From Paludibacteraceae bacterium (GTDB taxonomy: Bacteria; Bacteroidota; Bacteroidia; Bacteroidales; Paludibacteraceae), in assembly GCA_018056165.1 (NCBI GenBank), contig JAGPGD010000001.1, positions 49,351 to 113,350 of the forward strand: 64,000 nt of DNA, written 5' to 3'. The notes below the pieces were generated by a model. That model was not told where the DNA came from and searched no databases. It saw only the letters and a list, made by a program, of their open reading frames with translations. Position numbers and translations under genes: made by a program. Positions 46,323-56,671 of the stretch are shown here, in pieces (positions within the stretch are counted from its first letter, which is position 1; every line of letters begins with the position of its first letter).

Positions 46323-47792
46323 TTAATTTAATTTCCATTCAAAACCATCTTTGGTGTCTCTGATTTCAAACCCCAAAGCTGTTAATTCACTACGAATTTT
46401 GTCGCTCAATTCCCAGTTCTTGTTCTTTTTAGCTTCCAGTCGGATATTCAAAAGTAAATCCACCGCTTTTTTATAAGCTTCCAGTTTTGATGAATCGGCA
46501 TTTTCTGTTTTTAAACCAAGTATTTCTTCAATAAAAAGATGAAAAACATCTTTTATTTCTTTCAAATCGTCCGAAGAAATCGTTTCTTTTCCATCATTAA
46601 TGAGGTAAATGGTTTTCACTGCTTCAAACAAATGAGAAATTACCACCGATGTATTCAAATCGTCGCACATGGCAGCTTCACAATTTTGACGCAAATCAGA
46701 AAGATTTACTGTTGACTTTTCGGAAGGTTGGATTTTTTGCAAACGTTCATAACCTTCAAGTAAACGCTGTAAACCTTTTTCTGAAGCTTGTAAAGCTTCA
46801 TTACTGAAATCAACTGTGCTGCGGTAGTGAGCTTGTAGCATGAAAAAACGAATAGTCATTGGACTGTAAGCTTGTGTCAACAAAGGATGATTGCCAGTAA
46901 AAAATTCTTCGAGTGTAATAAAATTTCCCAACGATTTTCCCATTTTCTGACCATTGATAGTCACCATGTTATTGTGCATCCAATATTTTACACTTTCACT
47001 TCCTAAAGCAGCCGTAGATTGAGCAATTTCACATTCGTGATGGGGAAATATCAAATCCATTCCTCCACCATGGATGTCAAAATGTTTGCCTAAATATTTC
47101 GTGCTCATGGCTGAACATTCCATGTGCCAACCCGGAAAACCTTCACTCCACGGCGATTTCCATCGCATGATATGTTCTGGTGAAGCTTTTTTCCACAAAG
47201 CAAAATCATAACTTTTTCTTTTTTCTTCTTGTCCTTCCAGCGAGCGAGTTGCTTCCAACAAATCAGCTATGTTTCGCCCTGAAAGTTTGCCATAATGATA
47301 AATTTTGTCATATTTTTCCACATCAAAATATACCGAACCTTCACTTACGTAAGCAAAACCATTTTTTAGAATTTTTTCAACAAAATCAATCTGATCCATG
47401 ATATGTCCTGAAGCAAGGGGTTCAATGCTGGGGGGTAATACATTTAATGCTTCCATTGCTTTATGGTAGCGATTCATGTAATATTGAGCAACTTCCATTG
47501 GCTCCAATTGCTCCAGTCGTGCTTTTTTAGCAATTTTGTCTTCACCGCTGTCGACATCGTTTTCCAGATGACCTACATCTGTAATATTACGAACATAACG
47601 AACTTTGTATCCTAAATGTTTTAAATACCGAAACAGGATATCAAAAGTAATGGCAGGCCGTGCATGCCCCAGATGGGGATCACCGTAAACAGTTGGTCCG
47701 CAAACATACATTCCTACATGTGGCGGTTGAAGTGGAACGAACAACTCCTTCTGTCGATGTAAAGTGTTATAAATGTATAATTGATTTTCCAT
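46323..47792 (-). CDS. cysS: Cysteinyl-tRNA synthetase
   Basis: Charges tRNA-Cys. Class I synthetase: zinc ligand C in [18 protein letters not shown] (HIGH-type signature HLGH), GWHMECSAM, zinc HHECEIAQS, and the KMSKS-type KMGKSLGN. C-terminal DALR-like helical region. 489 residues, complete. 38 bp after the TerB/DnaJ gene. Confidence 0.98.
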   Translation of the reverse strand: MENQLYIYNTLHRQKELFVPLQPPHVGMYVCGPTVYGDPHLGHARPAITFDILFRYLKHLGYKVRYVRNITDVGHLENDVDSGEDKIAKKARLEQLEPMEVAQYYMNRYHKAMEALNVLPPSIEPLASGHIMDQIDFVEKILKNGFAYVSEGSVYFDVEKYDKIYHYGKLSGRNIADLLEATRSLEGQEEKRKSYDFALWKKASPEHIMRWKSPWSEGFPGWHMECSAMSTKYLGKHFDIHGGGMDLIFPHHECEIAQSTAALGSESVKYWMHNNMVTINGQKMGKSLGNFITLEEFFTGNHPLLTQAYSPMTIRFFMLQAHYRSTVDFSNEALQASEKGLQRLLEGYERLQKIQPSEKSTVNLSDLRQNCEAAMCDDLNTSVVISHLFEAVKTIYLINDGKETISSDDLKEIKDVFHLFIEEILGLKTENADSSKLEAYKKAVDLLLNIRLEAKKNKNWELSDKIRSELTALGFEIRDTKDGFEWKLN

Positions 47793-47830
47793 AAGTTATC
47801 ATTTGTTTCTTCTAATTATTATAAATTTTT

Positions 47831-48568
47831 TCAAGCAAAACCTCTTTCCTTCTTTAAAACTTCATAAGCTTCATTGATGGAACGAAACTTTTCAGTTGCT
47901 ATTTTTTTAATGTCTTCTCCCAGCGTATTAACTTTGTCGGGATGATATTTTTTTGCCATTTCTCTGTATGCTTTTTTAATCTCTTCATTAGAAGCGGTTG
48001 ATTCGATTTCAAGTGCTTTATAAGCCCACTGATGATCTTCATGTTTGACATAAATTGCTTTTAGTGATTCAAAATCAGAAGAAGAAATTTTTAAAAGATA
48101 GGCAATCCTTTGAATCGCATTCATCTCTGAAGAAGAAACCTCAGCATCAGCATAAGCAATTTCCAGCAACAAATGTAATATTTCTAATTTAATGGGATAA
48201 TTCATATACTGATTTATTTGTGCAGTGACTGGAGCAATATCAATTTCCTTTTCTAATAATTTTTTCAATATTTGTAAGGCATCCAATGCAGCTTCTTCAC
48301 CAAAATTTGCTACCAGAAAACGTTTCACCACATTTAATTCTGATTTTTTAACACTTCCATCTGCTTTCATCACACTGACAACCAACACGAGCAGACTGGC
48401 TTTAAAATCTCCTTCCGTAGTTTGATAAAAAGTCTTTTTTGTTGTTGGAGCAGATTTTGTTGCAGCAGCATCAATAATAGATCCAATGGCAAAGCCAATC
48501 AAAGCCCCAATAGGACCTGCAAAAGCCCACCCTAAACCGCCTCCCAACCATTTTCCATATCCAGCCAT
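47831..48568 (-). CDS. TerB-DnaJ (DjlA-like) co-chaperone
   Basis: 245 residues. A glycine-rich hydrophobic N-terminus ([26 protein letters not shown]) probably associates with the membrane. A TerB/DjlA-like acidic domain follows (about 50-160: [40 protein letters not shown]), then a C-terminal J-domain (about 175-240) with the HPD motif in AKKYHPDKV, which stimulates DnaK. A TAnnTTTG element lies 25 bp upstream. Confidence 0.93.
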   Translation of the reverse strand: MAGYGKWLGGGLGWAFAGPIGALIGFAIGSIIDAAATKSAPTTKKTFYQTTEGDFKASLLVLVVSVMKADGSVKKSELNVVKRFLVANFGEEAALDALQILKKLLEKEIDIAPVTAQINQYMNYPIKLEILHLLLEIAYADAEVSSSEMNAIQRIAYLLKISSSDFESLKAIYVKHEDHQWAYKALEIESTASNEEIKKAYREMAKKYHPDKVNTLGEDIKKIATEKFRSINEAYEVLKKERGFA

Positions 48569-48592
48569 AATTTATCAACTTTAGAGAATTTA

Positions 48593-48600
48593 CAAAATTA
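48593..48600 (-). promoter_or_regulatory. -7 promoter element of the TerB-DnaJ gene
   Basis: Minus strand TAATTTTG, full TAnnTTTG match, 25 bp before the ATG. It probably drives DnaJ-cysS-rbfA-lol. Confidence 0.5.
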
Positions 48601-48685
48601 CAAAAAAGAACGCTAAATTAGGAAAATACCAAATTGAAAATGAAATTACTATTTTTCACATATCATAAATCCAAATTATTTTAAG

Positions 48686-48693
48686 TAATTTTG
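48686..48693 (+). promoter_or_regulatory. -7 promoter element of the B12 riboswitch transcript
   Basis: TAATTTTG; the expected start about 6-8 nt later coincides with the first paired base of the riboswitch (48699). Confidence 0.6.
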
Positions 48694-48698
48694 CAAGG

Positions 48699-48894
48699 TA
48701 CAGGTTCAATTTTTTAGAGCTAAGAAATTGACGAAGAGGGAAAATCGTGAAAATCGGTTGCAGTCCCGCTGCTGTGATCTCTATAAAACTTTTTGAACAT
48801 TTCTTTTGCCACTGATAATCTCAATGGACGACTGAAAATTCATTGAAACTTGGGAAGGCGTTCAAAAAAGAGTAAGCCAGAAGACCTGCCTGTA
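48699..48894 (+). ncRNA. Cobalamin riboswitch
   Basis: Contains the B12-box core GCAGTCCCGCTGCTGTGAT, GCCACTG, TTGGGAAGGC, and AAGCCAGAAGACCTGCC, in the right order. TACAGG at 48699-48704 pairs with CCTGTA at 48889-48894 to close P1. A short hairpin (AGCTTC/GAAGCT, 48912-48931) just before the receptor gene may be the expression platform. It controls the receptor gene starting at 48948. Confidence 0.95.
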
Positions 48895-48947
48895 TTTTTG
48901 AATCAATTAAAAGCTTCCGCGGATAGAAGCTATAAAATCAATAATCT

Positions 48948-51032
48948 GTGTTACACAACATCATCAATTTTATTCAGCTATTTACAAAAAAGAACAAAAA
49001 CAGGAAAACAAAAATTTTTATATTTCTGATTTTTAATTGTTCATTGTTTCCCAATATTTCAAAGGTCAAAGCAAATCCAGTTATTGACACCACAAAAATT
49101 TATTTAATTCCAGAAATTGTTGTTACTGGAAGAATAAAGCCACCCGAAGTCAGATCGTCGACCCCGTTGCAAATATTAACCAGTGAACAAATAAAAAATT
49201 TGAATGTATTGCAGGTGTCGGATGCAGTAAAATATTTTTCGGGTATTTCAGTAAAAGATTACGGCGGAATTGGTGGTTTGAAAACTGTTTCAGTACGTGG
49301 GTTGGATGCCAACCATACCGCAGTAAGTTATGACGGCATCACACTTTCTGATTGTCAAACTGGACAAATTGATTTAGGAAGATTCTCTATTGAAAATGTT
49401 GATTTACTGACATTTAACAATGGTCAAAACGATAATATCTTTCAGCCAGCACGTCTTTTTGCTTCTGCTTCTGTATTAAACATTCAGACTTCTGCCCCCT
49501 ATTTTAAAGAAAAAGAAAAATTTAATGGAAAAATTTCCTTCAAAAGCGGTTCATTTGGTTTAGTAAATCCTTTTTTCTTTTTTCAAGGAAAAATTAATCA
49601 GCAATTTTCTGCTGTAGTGAGCAGCGAATGGCTTTCAGCAAATGGAAAATATCCTTATCTATTAAAATATGGCACAGGAGTCAATGACAGCACTTCATGG
49701 GAAAAAAGAAAAAATACCGATGTAAAAAATTTCAGATTAGAAGGAGCTCTTTATTATAAGGAAAATGAAAATAGTTTAGGCTATTTGAAAAGTTATTTTT
49801 ATTCTTCTGAACGTGGATTGCCAGGAGCAACTATTTTGTATCTTACCGAAAACTCAAACCGCCAGCGAAGTTGGGACAGAACATTTTTTACACAAGCTCA
49901 TTATGAAAAAAAAATATCCTCGCTGTGGTCTTTCGGTTTCAATGCAAAATATCACTATGGTTTTTTAAAATATCTTGATCCTGATGTCAACAACAGTTTG
50001 GGGAAAATAGAAAATATTTATCGCCAGCAAGAATATTACAGTTCTTTCAGTTTCCTTTTTCAAGCTTTTGAAAACTTGTCGTTTTCTTCTTCAACCGATA
50101 TTGCTTGCAATACTCTCTCTGCAAATTTAACTGATTTTGCTTATCCTACACGTTGGACTTTACTTTCCTGCCTGAATGGAAAATATGTAAATCATTTTTT
50201 ACTGACTACCGCTGGTTTGCTTTTAACCAACGTAAATGATAAAGTTCGATACGGTAAAGCACCCGAAAATTATCAGCAACTTTCTCCTTATGCAAGTATT
50301 TCTGTAAAACCTTTTACCAAATATGATGTACGTTTTCGGTGTTTTTATAAAAACATTTTTCGGATGCCTACTTTCAACGATTTATATTATGTTTATGTTG
50401 GCAATCGAGATTTAAAGCCTGAAAAAAGTCATCAATTCAATGCAGGTGTTACTTATTGTACTTCTCTTGAAAACTGGCTGCCATTGTTGACCATAACATG
50501 GGATGTTTATCACAATGAAGTGAAAAACAAGATTATTGCTTTTCCACAAAAAGATATTTTTAATTGGACAATGAAAAATTATGGAAAAGTTTTGATTGAT
50601 GGGTTGGATTTATCTGTAGAAGGTTCGTTTTCGTTATCCGAAAAAATTGGAATAATTGCAGGAACTACTTATACTTACCAAAAAGCTATTAATGTAACTG
50701 ATCCATCAGAAGAAAATTATCGTCATCAAATCCCTTATACACCAAGAGTTTCTGGTTCAGGAAGAGCTGCCTTGCAAACGCCATGGTTTAATATCGCCTA
50801 TTCGTTCCTCTGGTCGGGTAAAAGATATGCACTTTTTCAAAATTATGCAGAAAATCGTTTGTCAGGCTATACCGATCATAGTATTTCCTTACAAAAAGAA
50901 ATAAAAATCAAGCAGCAAGTTTTATCGCTGAATGCAGAAATATTGAATTTATGGAATACGAATTATGAAATAATTCGGTGGTATCCTATGCCTGGTCGTT
51001 CATTCCGTATTACCGCAGCTACTCGATTTTGA
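48948..51032 (+). CDS. btuB: BtuB-like TonB-dependent receptor
   Basis: A 694-residue outer-membrane receptor, most likely for cobalamin since a B12 riboswitch precedes it. Plug domain: EIVVTGRIKPPEVRSSTPL, LNVLQVSDAVKYFSGISVKD, VSVRGLDANHTAVSYDGI. The barrel ends RSFRITAATRF with a terminal aromatic. The only start that I see is GTG 48948, giving a long charged N-terminus before the signal helix (KIFIFLIFNCSLFPN). The binding protein and BtuCD are not adjacent. The function is assigned by regulation plus family. Confidence 0.9.
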   Translation: MLHNIINFIQLFTKKNKNRKTKIFIFLIFNCSLFPNISKVKANPVIDTTKIYLIPEIVVTGRIKPPEVRSSTPLQILTSEQIKNLNVLQVSDAVKYFSGISVKDYGGIGGLKTVSVRGLDANHTAVSYDGITLSDCQTGQIDLGRFSIENVDLLTFNNGQNDNIFQPARLFASASVLNIQTSAPYFKEKEKFNGKISFKSGSFGLVNPFFFFQGKINQQFSAVVSSEWLSANGKYPYLLKYGTGVNDSTSWEKRKNTDVKNFRLEGALYYKENENSLGYLKSYFYSSERGLPGATILYLTENSNRQRSWDRTFFTQAHYEKKISSLWSFGFNAKYHYGFLKYLDPDVNNSLGKIENIYRQQEYYSSFSFLFQAFENLSFSSSTDIACNTLSANLTDFAYPTRWTLLSCLNGKYVNHFLLTTAGLLLTNVNDKVRYGKAPENYQQLSPYASISVKPFTKYDVRFRCFYKNIFRMPTFNDLYYVYVGNRDLKPEKSHQFNAGVTYCTSLENWLPLLTITWDVYHNEVKNKIIAFPQKDIFNWTMKNYGKVLIDGLDLSVEGSFSLSEKIGIIAGTTYTYQKAINVTDPSEENYRHQIPYTPRVSGSGRAALQTPWFNIAYSFLWSGKRYALFQNYAENRLSGYTDHSISLQKEIKIKQQVLSLNAEILNLWNTNYEIIRWYPMPGRSFRITAATRF

Positions 51033-51570
51033 GAAAAAAGTAAATGTTATTTTCGGAATGGAACAAGCAAAAAATTTTTTTATTGAGATTTTGAGAAATT
51101 TTCTCTTTTTTGTTACATTGAGAAACGTTATTATCTTGTATGACCCTTATAAAAAGGGTCTTGCTCCAATCCATACTTACTATTTTACTTCAAAAACATT
51201 TCATTTTTAGTGGTTCCCGTAATTTCGCTTTACTTTAATTGTCTTGACAAAAAAGAAAACATTTTTTCATTTTGCTTGTTTTTGAGATTTTTTCTCCGTA
51301 CAACTCCTGTCTTTTCTGTGGAACTCTGTGAAAATAACTGATATATTACATAAAGGAACACGGAGATTTACACAGAAAGATACTGAGATTTTTGTTCCCC
51401 TTTTATTTTATAGGAGACGTTTTATGAAACGTCTCTACTTAAAACTCCAAACTCCTGATTTTCAACTAAATGTTCAAAACTCGAAACTACACATTGATAT
51501 AAAAAATATCTTCTTTGTTGGATATTAAAAAAACGAAATAAATATTATTGGTTGTTTAAAAACTGTCTCC
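51033..51570. other. Non-coding gap with hairpins
   Basis: No real gene. Holds two hairpins: GACCCTT-ATAA-AAGGGTC-type near 51140-51160, and GAGACGTTT-TAT-GAAACGTCTC at 51412-51433 (9 bp arms), which looks like the GAGACGTTTC palindromes scattered in many Bacteroidota intergenic regions. Confidence 0.45.
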
Positions 51571-51574
51571 TTTT

Positions 51575-51860
51575 TTATTTTTTGTTTTTCAATTGGTTTT
51601 GCAGTGTCTCCCCTTTTTGAGTCAGGCGGTATTTTTGATTTGGATCATTTGGATTATTTGGAATAGTCATTTCTATCCATCCGTTTTCAAGTGCAGGTTG
51701 CAAATAAGTAAAAAGAAAAGTTGGACGATGCCGTAGGTCTAATTTCCTCATCAACTCTTGCCTACTAAGTTCGCCATTAACAATCAGAATAAGACGTTTA
51801 ACTTGTTCAGTTACTTGTTCGGTAACTTGCTGACTTTCTTCAGATTTTCTCCAAAGAATC
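51575..51860 (-). pseudogene. C-terminal remnant of a RecG-like (AAA-4) / Fic-type regulator
   Basis: Minus strand reading: FYAILWRKSEESQQ, then VTEQVTEQVKRLILIVNGEL, SRQELMRKLDLRHRPTFLF, YLQPALENGWIEMTIPN, KYRLTQKGE and a stop. This is the winged-helix ending with a VTEQ tandem found in COG2865 (divergent AAA-4, RecG-like) proteins. About 95 residues survive; the start and the ATP-binding part are absent. The remaining gap to 52115 holds nothing else. Confidence 0.7.
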
Positions 51861-52115
51861 GCGTAAAAATATTATGGAGGAGAAATACATTTAAATGTTT
51901 AGCTATACTGGATAAGCAACCTAATCAATGAACATACTTATATACAAAAATAATAAAATTTAGGAATCTCTAATGCATATATAAGATTTTCTATTTTTGT
52001 TAAAAAGTTATTGCTTAATTTAAATTTTCCTTTCATAATCTCGTTTATTCTTAAAAATCTGTTGAGTTAATGAAAAGTTGATTTTCTTTTTCATGGGTAA
52101 ATTGAAAATATCATG

Positions 52116-52123
52116 TAAATTTG
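52116..52123 (+). promoter_or_regulatory. -7 promoter element of the M28-proB unit
   Basis: TAAATTTG, full TAnnTTTG match, 78 bp before the GTG start at 52201. Confidence 0.45.
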
Positions 52124-52200
52124 TAACTTGTATTTTTTAGATTGATTTTTCATTGGAATTTTAACAACTGTCTTTTCAAAAAAATTAAATTGCTTATCAA

Positions 52201-53178
52201 GTGAAAAAAAATTTGATCATTGTTCTAGCATTAATCGTTTTTATTTCCTGTACTGCTTCTAAACAGAAAAATGAGAAGGAAGCCGAAAAGATGAATATTC
52301 CCACTTTTTCGAGCGATTCAGCCTATTTATATATAGAACATCAAACAAATTTTGGTCCTCGAATTCCGAATTCTTCTGCTCATGCAGCATGTCAACAATA
52401 TTTATTTCATTCTTTAAAGAGATTTGGGGCAGAAGTAATAATTCAACAAGCCGATTTACAGGCTTTTGATGGTACCATTCTTCATGCGGCAAATATTATT
52501 GGTTCTTTTTCTCCAGCAAAAGAAAATCGCCTTTTGCTTTTTGCTCACTGGGATTCGCGACCGTGGGCTGATAATGATCCAGAACCAGCAAATCGTCGAC
52601 AACCTGTTTTGGGTGCTGATGATGGTGCCAGCGGAGTGGGTGTTTTATTAGAAATAGCTCGTCAATTGGGAAAACAGTTACCTAACATAGGAGTTGATAT
52701 TATCTTTTTCGATGCAGAAGATTATGGTAATTCCCAGTCATTTCAAAATGAAAATACAAACAATTCGTGGTGCCTTGGTTCTCAATACTGGGCAAAACAT
52801 CCTCATAAACAAAATTATCAAGCTCGATTTGGTATTTTACTCGATATGGTAGGAGCATCGCAAGCCCTTTTTTATAAAGAATACTTTTCGTTAACTTATG
52901 CTCCACAAATTGTTTCAAAAGTGTGGACAGAAGCAAAAAATCTTGGCTTTGGTCAATATTTTATTGATCAGCAAGGTGGAGCTATTACCGATGATCACTT
53001 TTATGTGAATAATTTAAGAGGAATACCGAGCATTGATATTATTCATTATGATCCTAATAGTGCTACCGGTTTTCCACCTTATTGGCATACTTTACACGAC
53101 ACTATGGAAAATATAGACAAAAATACTCTACTGGCTGTCGGAACAACGTTGTTGCATATCATATACAACGAAAAATAA
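52201..53178 (+). CDS. M28-family glutaminyl-peptide cyclotransferase-like lipoprotein
   Basis: A 325-residue lipoprotein (MKKNLIIVLALIVFISC) of the M28/glutaminyl cyclase group, which turns N-terminal Gln into pyroglutamate in exported proteins. Single-zinc ligands are visible: LFAHWDSRPWADNDP and GADDGASGVGVLLE, DAEDYG, and the His in WHTLHDT. Start is GTG. In Bacteroidota this enzyme matters because signal peptidase often leaves an N-terminal Gln. proB follows after 9 bp. Confidence 0.92.
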   Translation: MKKNLIIVLALIVFISCTASKQKNEKEAEKMNIPTFSSDSAYLYIEHQTNFGPRIPNSSAHAACQQYLFHSLKRFGAEVIIQQADLQAFDGTILHAANIIGSFSPAKENRLLLFAHWDSRPWADNDPEPANRRQPVLGADDGASGVGVLLEIARQLGKQLPNIGVDIIFFDAEDYGNSQSFQNENTNNSWCLGSQYWAKHPHKQNYQARFGILLDMVGASQALFYKEYFSLTYAPQIVSKVWTEAKNLGFGQYFIDQQGGAITDDHFYVNNLRGIPSIDIIHYDPNSATGFPPYWHTLHDTMENIDKNTLLAVGTTLLHIIYNEK

Positions 53179-53187
53179 AAATTGAAT

Positions 53188-54270
53188 ATGGAACTTCGGT
53201 TTAAAAAAATAGTAGTAAAAATTGGAAGCAATGTTTTAACTCAATCGGATGGTACGTTGGATATTTCCATTATGTCTACCCTTGTTGATCAAATTGCCCT
53301 ATTGTATAAAGAAGGTGTTGAAATTATTATTGTTTCGTCTGGTGCAGTAGCTTCTGGAAGAAGTTTATTAGGGATCAACAAAAAAATGGATATTGTGGAC
53401 CAACGTCAATTGTATTCTACTGTCGGACAGGCAAAACTTATCAATCTTTATTGGGATTTGTTTCAAAAACATGGTATAACAGTTGGTCAAGTATTAACTA
53501 TGAAACAAAATTTTAATAGTCGACGCAATTACCTTAATCAGCGGAATTGTATTAAGGTAATGCTCGAAAATAAAATAATTCCTATCATTAATGAAAATGA
53601 TGCTGTTTCTGTTTCTGAACTAATGTTTACCGATAATGATGAACTTTCAGGACTTATAGCTTCGATGATGGATACGGAAGCTTTATTCATTTTAAGCAAC
53701 ATAGATGGAATTTATACCGGTTCGGTCGATGATCCTTCCGCAAAAATTATCCGTGAAATAAAAAAAGGGGAAGATATTTCTCCCTACATTCAAAAAACTA
53801 AATCTACTTTTGGAAGAGGCGGTATGCAAACAAAAATTAATATCGCTCGTAAAATTGCCGATCAGGGAATAGAAGTTTTTATTGCTAATGGAAGAAAAGA
53901 AAATATTCTCATTCAGTTAATGGATAAAAATCAGGAGACTATTTGCACACATTTTGTAGCTGAGAAAAGTGAAGTTTCCAGTATAAAAAAATGGATAGCT
54001 CACAGTGAGGATTTTGCAAAGGGTGAAATTTATGTTAATGCTGATGCTGCAAAGGCTTTGAAAAGTGATAAAGCAATAAGTTTGTTGCCTGTGGGTGTTA
54101 CCAAAATTGTTGGCAATTTTGAAAAGGATGATATTGTCAGAATCATGGATGAAAACGGTTATTCACTTGGGATCGGAAAAATTCGTTACGACAGTACAAA
54201 AGCAAGAGAATTAATAGGCAAAAAACATCAAAAACCATTGATTCATTATGATTATATGTATCTGGAATAA
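53188..54270 (+). CDS. proB: Glutamate 5-kinase
   Basis: First enzyme of proline synthesis. Amino-acid-kinase domain (KKIVVKIGSNVLTQ, IIIVSSGAVASGRSLL, IPIINENDAVSV, STFGRGGMQTKINIAR) and a C-terminal PUA domain from about residue 275 (KGEIYVNADAAKALKSDKAI). 360 residues from ATG 53188; a TTG two codons earlier is less likely. proA is not adjacent. Confidence 0.96.
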   Translation: MELRFKKIVVKIGSNVLTQSDGTLDISIMSTLVDQIALLYKEGVEIIIVSSGAVASGRSLLGINKKMDIVDQRQLYSTVGQAKLINLYWDLFQKHGITVGQVLTMKQNFNSRRNYLNQRNCIKVMLENKIIPIINENDAVSVSELMFTDNDELSGLIASMMDTEALFILSNIDGIYTGSVDDPSAKIIREIKKGEDISPYIQKTKSTFGRGGMQTKINIARKIADQGIEVFIANGRKENILIQLMDKNQETICTHFVAEKSEVSSIKKWIAHSEDFAKGEIYVNADAAKALKSDKAISLLPVGVTKIVGNFEKDDIVRIMDENGYSLGIGKIRYDSTKARELIGKKHQKPLIHYDYMYLE

Positions 54271-54271
54271 A

Positions 54272-54293
54272 ATAAACCGTTTTTGTGGTTTAT
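54272..54293 (+). terminator. Weak hairpin after proB
   Basis: ATAAACC, loop of 8, GGTTTAT, followed by GATTTTATT. A possible terminator; the stem is short and the T-run imperfect. Confidence 0.35.
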
Positions 54294-54415
54294 GATTTTA
54301 TTCCATCTTTTTTGTACTTATAAAAAGAATTGAAGATGTATCTTTCCTTATTTTATGAGCTTAACGATAGCAATTGATGAGAAATTATTTCTAAAGAAAT
54401 CAAAATATCTCATTT

Positions 54416-56671
54416 ATGAGAAAAACAGAACGATATTTATGCATTTTGTTGATTAGTGTATTTTTTGTGGGATGCAACACGACAAAATTTGTTCCGGAAG
54501 GAAAATATTTATTGGATAAAGTTGATATAAAAACAGACGTTCGTTCTATTAAAAAAAATGAGTTATACGATTATCTCCGACAAACGCCCAACAATTCTGC
54601 CTTTGGATTATTTCGTACCCAATTAGGAATTTACAGTTTAGCAGGCAAAGATACTACGAAATGGCTCAATAGATTTTTAATGAAAATAGGTGAAGAACCT
54701 GTTATTTTTAATCCTACTCTTACCGATTTATCTGCTCAGCAGTTACAACTTTGCTTTGCCAATAAGGGATATTTGAATTCAAAAGTGGACACGAAAATAG
54801 AATTTTATGACAAAAAAGCAAGAGTAGAATATATCATTACCTCCAATCAACCTTACCGCATTAAAAATTATAACGTTCAAATTCCTCATAATGAATTAGC
54901 TAAAATCGCCAACGATACTTTGCGGAGCTTGATTCATCGCAACATGCTTTTTGATATTGACGTACTGGATGCTGAACGTGAAAGAATTACCTCACGATTT
55001 CGTCAAATGGGTTATTACAATTTCCGAAAAGATTTCCTTTCTTATACTGCTGATACTACTATTGCTTCTCATCAAGTAGATTTAACTCTTCATTTAAACG
55101 ATAATTTACTCAATCCCACCGATTCACTTTATAGTATTATATTTAAGAAATTCAGTATACGAAATGTAACTTTTTATATTAACGCTACCAATATTTCGGA
55201 ACTACAAGAAAATGGAGTTACAGACACCATCAATTTCAGAAATTTTACTATGGTTACGCCTAGCAAACAAATTATCAGAATTGATGCTTTGGTACAAAAC
55301 ACCTATATTAATCCTAAAAGTGTGTATAATGATGTGGATGTAGAAAAAACTTATTCTGCGCTTAATTCACTCGGAGCTATAAAATATGTCAATATTAGTT
55401 TCCGCGAAACGAAAGATAGTTTATTAGATTGTAACATTTTTATAATGCCTTCTTCAGCTATTTCTCTTACAGGCGAAATTGAAGCTACTTATACAGACGG
55501 TTACTGGGGTGGAGCAGTAAATTTGAGCTTAATCAACAAAAATATTTTCAAAGGAGCTGAAACTTTTTCATTACAAGGTCATGGAGCCTATGAATGGCAA
55601 AAAAATATATGGGCACAGGAATGGGGAGGACAGATAGGAATAAAGTTTCCACGTTTCATATTGCCCTTTGCCAGCTATGATTTTAAAAGAAATCTCCATG
55701 CCAATACTGAGTTTTCTGGCTCCTATTATTATCAATTCAGACCAGGTGAATTCAGAACAACAAATTCACAAATTGGCATTAAATATCTTTGGAATCGTTC
55801 TCAATATCAACATGCTATTAATTTAATTGATATTAATTATGTCTATTTTCCTGAAATTTTCCCCACTTTTCGTGAAAAATTTCTTGACACAGGAATTTTT
55901 AATCGTTATAACTACGAAAATCACTTCATTATGGGAATCGGTTATTCTGGTTCTACTACTAATTATCGTTTGTCCAGTCCTTTGAGAAATTTTTTTACCA
56001 TGCGATACAATATTGAAACTGCTGGAAATTTTTTATATGGCTTAAATCATTTATTGGGAAGTGCTCCTAAAAATGGTTCTTATCAATTATTCAATATTGA
56101 TTACGCACAATATGTAAAAACTGAATACAATATTACTTACCATCAAATTTTCGATTCAAACAACAGATTCGTTTATCACGCAGGGATTGGCGTGGGTGCT
56201 CCTTATGGAAATGGAAAAATAATCCCTTATGAGAAACGATTTTTTAGCGGGGGAGCAAATAGCGTAAGAGGATGGACCGAAAGCACTTTGGGACCAGGGG
56301 TTTATAAAAGAATCAATACACTCATGAGAGACTACAACCAAACGGGTGATGTTAAGTTGGATTTAAATATGGAATACAGAGCAAAATTATTCTGGCTACT
56401 TGAAGGAGCTGCTTTTATAGATGCAGGAAATATCTGGACTATTAAGGATTATGAAACTCAACCTGGCGGAATTTTTCAATGGAACAATTTTATCGATCAA
56501 ATTGCAATTGCTTATGGAATAGGACTTAGATTTGACCTTACTATTATGATAGCACGTCTTGATTTAGGAATAAAACTACATGATCCCGTCCTTAAACGTA
56601 GTGAATGTTGGAGACTACCGCCAAAATGGAGCGACCTCGCCTTTCATATTGCTATTGGTTATCCTTTTTAA
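54416..56671 (+). CDS. tamL: TamL, Omp85-family outer-membrane lipoprotein
   Basis: 751 residues. Lipobox VFFVGCN, POTRA-like domains at about 30-330 (LLDKVDIKTD, QLQLCFANKGYLNSKV, RITSRFRQMGYYNFRKDF), then a 16-strand barrel ending WSDLAFHIAIGYPF, with the Omp85 loop hallmark VRGW in ANSVRGWTE. TamL is the Bacteroidota lipid-anchored TamA relative that pairs with TamB. No tamB is adjacent. The last 20 bp overlap rnhB on the other strand. Confidence 0.9.
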   Translation: MRKTERYLCILLISVFFVGCNTTKFVPEGKYLLDKVDIKTDVRSIKKNELYDYLRQTPNNSAFGLFRTQLGIYSLAGKDTTKWLNRFLMKIGEEPVIFNPTLTDLSAQQLQLCFANKGYLNSKVDTKIEFYDKKARVEYIITSNQPYRIKNYNVQIPHNELAKIANDTLRSLIHRNMLFDIDVLDAERERITSRFRQMGYYNFRKDFLSYTADTTIASHQVDLTLHLNDNLLNPTDSLYSIIFKKFSIRNVTFYINATNISELQENGVTDTINFRNFTMVTPSKQIIRIDALVQNTYINPKSVYNDVDVEKTYSALNSLGAIKYVNISFRETKDSLLDCNIFIMPSSAISLTGEIEATYTDGYWGGAVNLSLINKNIFKGAETFSLQGHGAYEWQKNIWAQEWGGQIGIKFPRFILPFASYDFKRNLHANTEFSGSYYYQFRPGEFRTTNSQIGIKYLWNRSQYQHAINLIDINYVYFPEIFPTFREKFLDTGIFNRYNYENHFIMGIGYSGSTTNYRLSSPLRNFFTMRYNIETAGNFLYGLNHLLGSAPKNGSYQLFNIDYAQYVKTEYNITYHQIFDSNNRFVYHAGIGVGAPYGNGKIIPYEKRFFSGGANSVRGWTESTLGPGVYKRINTLMRDYNQTGDVKLDLNMEYRAKLFWLLEGAAFIDAGNIWTIKDYETQPGGIFQWNNFIDQIAIAYGIGLRFDLTIMIARLDLGIKLHDPVLKRSECWRLPPKWSDLAFHIAIGYPF

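Noticed and set aside
48225..48425. Plus-strand frame opposite the TerB-DnaJ gene
   Set aside because: Shadow of a well-supported gene on the other strand.
51328..51528. 66-codon frame after btuB
   Set aside because: It runs through a palindrome (GAGACGTTT) and low-complexity sequence; the peptide looks like translated non-coding DNA.
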